Positions 61,715-64,000 of a stretch of DNA of 64,000 nt are shown piece after piece. The DNA lies in assembly GCF_000564855.1 (NCBI RefSeq), contig NZ_AYXG01000051.1, positions 62,001 through 126,000 on the forward strand. Reading direction: 5' to 3'. Source of the DNA: Actinokineospora spheciospongiae (GTDB lineage: Bacteria; Actinomycetota; Actinomycetes; Mycobacteriales; Pseudonocardiaceae). The position numbers were made by a program, and so were the translations under genes. The notes under the pieces were generated by a model. It ran no database searches, was not told where the DNA came from, and saw only the letters and a list, made by a program, of their open reading frames with translations. Positions within the stretch are counted from its first letter, which is position 1. Each line of letters starts with the position of its first letter.

Positions 61715-62497
61715 TCACCACCGGCCCGAGGGGAACCCGGTGAAGCCCAGGGTGCGGGAGATGGCGCGCGCCGAGTCGCGGACCGCGGAGACCAGGGCGG
61801 CGTGCGGTGTCCCGTCGGGGGCGCACACCCGCTCGACCGCACCGCACAGGCCGACCGCGCCGACGACCGCGCCGCGGTCGTCGCGGACGGGGGCGGCGAC
61901 GCCCGCCTCGCCGTCGACCAGTTCGCCGACGTCGGTGGCCCAGCCGCGGGCGCGCACCCGTTCCAGGTCGGCGGTGAGGTCGGCGCGGGTGGTGCGGGTG
62001 CGCGGGGTGCAGCGGGGCAGCGGCAGCTCGTCCAGGGCCGGGGCGCCGCGCAGGTCGAAGGCGAGCAGGACCTTGCCGAGGGCGCAGGCGTGGGCGGGCA
62101 GCAGGGCGCCGACCTCCAGCACCTGGAGGCTGTCGTCGGGGCGGAAGACGTGGTGCACGACCAGCACCCGGCCCTCGTGCGGGGCTCCGATGCGGACGCT
62201 CTCCCGCGTCCGGGAGGCCAGGGAGTCGGCCCGGTTGAGGGCGCGGGTGCGCAGTTCGTTGCCGTCGAGGTAGCTGGTGCCCAGGTGCAGCAGGGTGGCG
62301 CCGAGGCGGTACTCGCCACCCGCGCGGTCCTGCTCGACGAACCCCACGTGCTGCAACGCCTGGAGAATCCCGTGGACCGTCCCCTTGGGCAACCGCAGCG
62401 CGCGGGCCACCTCGCCGACGGCCAGCCCGCGCGGCCCCGCGGCCAGCAGCCGCAGGACCGCAGCCGCCCGCTCGACCGACTGGATTCTCCCTGGCAT
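61715..62497 (-). CDS. IclR-family (GylR-like) regulator, second copy
   Basis: ATG 62497, 4 bases after GGAGG; 260 aa. Winged helix VGEVARALRLPKGTVHGILQ, ALQHVGFVEQDRAGGEYRLG, effector domain VLVVHHVFRPDDSLQVLEVG, PVRDDRGAVVGAVGLCGAVE. About two thirds of residues match the first copy over the whole length. Divergent from glpD, with 86 bases between; it most likely controls glpD (and perhaps glpK) in response to glycerol or glycerol 3-phosphate. A weaker version of the box, TTCGACATTGTCATA, lies at 62523-62537. Confidence 0.93.
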   Translation of the reverse strand: MPGRIQSVERAAAVLRLLAAGPRGLAVGEVARALRLPKGTVHGILQALQHVGFVEQDRAGGEYRLGATLLHLGTSYLDGNELRTRALNRADSLASRTRESVRIGAPHEGRVLVVHHVFRPDDSLQVLEVGALLPAHACALGKVLLAFDLRGAPALDELPLPRCTPRTRTTRADLTADLERVRARGWATDVGELVDGEAGVAAPVRDDRGAVVGAVGLCGAVERVCAPDGTPHAALVSAVRDSARAISRTLGFTGFPSGRW

Positions 62498-62583
62498 CCA
62501 CCCTCCCCTTGCCGGTACCGTGTTCGACATTGTCATACTGGGTTCAGTCAAGCCGATCCGCGCCCGTACGTCGAGGAGCCGCC

Positions 62584-64000
62584 ATGCGTCCCGCACCCCT
62601 CTCCCCCGAGGCCAGGACCCGCGCGCTGCGCGAACTCGCCGCCGCCCCCGGGCTGGACGTCCTCGTGGTCGGCGGCGGGGTGGTGGGGGCGGGCGCGGCG
62701 CTGGACGCCGCCACCCGCGGCCTGCGCACCGGCCTGGTCGAGGCAGACGACTGGGCGGCGGGCACCTCCAGCCGGGCCAGCAAGCTCATCCACGGCGGCC
62801 TGCGCTACCTGGAGATGCTCGACTTCGGCCTGGTGCGCGAAGCGCTGCGCGAGCGCGGCCTGCTGCTCACCCGCCTGGCCCCGCACCTGGTGCGGCCGGT
62901 CCCGTTCCTCTACCCGCTGACCCACCGCGGCTGGGAGCGCCCGTACGTCGGCGCAGGCATCCTGCTCTACGACGCGATGGCCGCGGGCCACCCCGGCACC
63001 CCGCGCCACCGGCACCTGACCCGCCGCGGCGCGCTCGCCGCGGCCCCCGGGCTCTCCCCGGACGCCCTGGTCGGCGCCGTGCGCTACTGGGACGCCCAGG
63101 TCGACGACGCCCGGCACACCCTGGCGCTGGTGCGCACCGCCGCCGCCCACGGCGCGCTGGCGGTGAACCGGGCGCGGGTCGTGGACTACCTGCGCGACGG
63201 CGAACGCGTCGTCGGCGCCGTGGTGGTGGACGGGGAGACCGGGGAGCGCACCGAGGTCCGGGCCAAGCGGGTGATCAGCGCGACCGGGGTGTGGAGCGAG
63301 GAGACGCAGGCCCTCGCCGCCGCGAGCAGCGTGCGGGTCCGGGCGTCGAAGGGGGTGCACCTGCTGGTGCCGCGCGAGCGCATCGACTCCACCAGCGGGC
63401 TGATCCTGCGCACGGACAAGAGCGTGCTGTTCGTGATCCCGTGGGGCAGGCAGTGGATCGTCGGCACCACCGACACCCCATGGGACCTGGACAAGGAACA
63501 CCCCGCTGCCAGCGCGGCCGACGTGGCGTACCTGCTGGAGCGGGTCAACCGGGTCCTGGTCGACCCGCTGACCCCCGACGACGTCGAAGGCGTCTACGCC
63601 GGGCTGCGCCCACTGCTGGCGGGCAGCGACGAGCGGACGGCGAAGCTGTCGCGCGAACACGTGGTGGGCACCCCCGTCCCGGGGTTGACGGTGGTCGCGG
63701 GCGGGAAGTACACGACCTACCGGGTGATGGCCGCCGACGCGGTGGACGAGGCGGTGCGCGGGCTCGGGTTGGTGCCCGCGTCGGTCACCGCCGAGGTGCC
63801 GCTGCTCGGGGCGGACGGCCATGCCGGGCTGTGGAACCGGCGGGACGCCGTGGCGCGCGAGCACGGGTTGACCGTCGAGCAGGTGGAACGCCTGCTGGGC
63901 AGGCACGGTTCGTTGATCGGCGAGGTGCTGGAACTGATCGCGGCCGACCCGGCGCTCGCCGAACCCCTGCCGAGCAGCGACGCGTACCTGCGGGCTGAGC
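62584..64000 (+). CDS. glpD: Glycerol-3-phosphate dehydrogenase (FAD), 3' end outside window
   Basis: ATG 62584, 6 bases after GAGGAG. The frame is open to the window end, giving 472 of about 540-580 residues. Seen: FAD-binding VLVVGGGVVGAGAALDAATR, GTSSRASKLIHGGLRYLEML, RYWDAQVDDARHTLALVRTA, ISATGVWSEETQALA, KGVHLLVPRERIDSTSGLIL, WIVGTTDTPWDLDKEHPAAS, YAGLRPLLAGSDERTAKLSR and VVAGGKYTTYRVMAADAVDE. It oxidises glycerol 3-phosphate to dihydroxyacetone phosphate and feeds electrons to quinones; peripheral on the inner membrane face. The C-terminal domain is cut off. Pairs with GlpK, divergent from the second IclR gene. Confidence 0.96.
   Translation, partial: MRPAPLSPEARTRALRELAAAPGLDVLVVGGGVVGAGAALDAATRGLRTGLVEADDWAAGTSSRASKLIHGGLRYLEMLDFGLVREALRERGLLLTRLAPHLVRPVPFLYPLTHRGWERPYVGAGILLYDAMAAGHPGTPRHRHLTRRGALAAAPGLSPDALVGAVRYWDAQVDDARHTLALVRTAAAHGALAVNRARVVDYLRDGERVVGAVVVDGETGERTEVRAKRVISATGVWSEETQALAAASSVRVRASKGVHLLVPRERIDSTSGLILRTDKSVLFVIPWGRQWIVGTTDTPWDLDKEHPAASAADVAYLLERVNRVLVDPLTPDDVEGVYAGLRPLLAGSDERTAKLSREHVVGTPVPGLTVVAGGKYTTYRVMAADAVDEAVRGLGLVPASVTAEVPLLGADGHAGLWNRRDAVAREHGLTVEQVERLLGRHGSLIGEVLELIAADPALAEPLPSSDAYLRAE

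Overview
The window is about 64 kb of very GC-rich (roughly 70-75%) actinobacterial chromosome. The evidence is the codon use, many GTG starts, ATGA/GTGA stop-start overlaps, GylR-type IclR regulators, a type VII-style polymorphic toxin and a SelO protein. Gene content and style suggest a Pseudonocardiales-type actinomycete (Saccharothrix/Actinokineospora-like), but no rRNA or other phylogenetic marker was seen, so this is inference. No tRNA, rRNA or replication origin was recognised.

Layout. 1-5 kb: 3' end of an erythromycin-esterase-family gene, two small ORFs, decayed gene remnants, a beta-helix lipoprotein and a Tat-type DyP peroxidase with two apparent single-base deletions. 5.0-6.4 kb: a compact P450-RiPP-like locus (promoter, 24-residue cationic/Tyr-rich peptide, perfect GC hairpin, P450 with an abnormal I-helix). 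6.5-12 kb: a MetE-like protein, a large LuxR/STAND regulator and an IS5-type transposase fragment. 12.1-17.8 kb: five-gene minus-strand glycan operon (UDP-glucose dehydrogenase, GT9, GT2, O-carbamoyltransferase, UDP-xylose-synthase-like epimerase). 17.9-22.8 kb: STAS-ATPase fusion, CheR-PAS and CheB signalling proteins, AI-2E transporter. 22.9-30.7 kb: translationally coupled polymorphic-toxin operon. It encodes a 51-aa leader protein, a 1479-aa Pro-rich toxin carrying both an ADP-ribosyltransferase-like and a papain-like domain, a nucleoside hydrolase, and a 747-aa composite immunity-type protein.

30.8-42.7 kb: SelO, a secreted CAP protein, then a sulfate-ester utilisation cluster: AtsK/Rv3406-like dioxygenase (frameshifted), ROK regulator, lipoprotein binding protein, two permeases, FGly sulfatase and a double-ABC ATPase. 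42.8-47.8 kb: VWA protein plus sortase, MarR/EamA/NAD-binding unit with a clear operator, and an ArsR/SRPBCC pair. 47.8-51.3 kb: a second RiPP-like locus (29-residue cationic peptide, PqqD-like/HESFH membrane protease, TPR protein), again with perfect hairpins after the peptide gene. 51.6-53.7 kb: truncated SDR, a deaminase-fold protein and an orphan type I-E-like CRISPR array (10 repeats, exact 61-bp period, no cas genes). 53.9-64 kb: glycerol region with two GylR-like IclR paralogues, esterase, GlpK, alpha/beta-hydrolase membrane protein, a second LuxR/STAND regulator and GlpD (cut by the window end), with a shared 15-bp palindromic box near the first regulator and glpK.

The most interesting candidates for undescribed biology are the peptide/protease/TPR locus at 47.8-51.3 kb, the peptide/P450 pair at 5.1-6.4 kb, and the dual-warhead toxin with its composite immunity module at 22.9-30.7 kb. 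Several genes carry single-base deletions next to C/G runs, so part of the apparent pseudogenisation may be sequence error.
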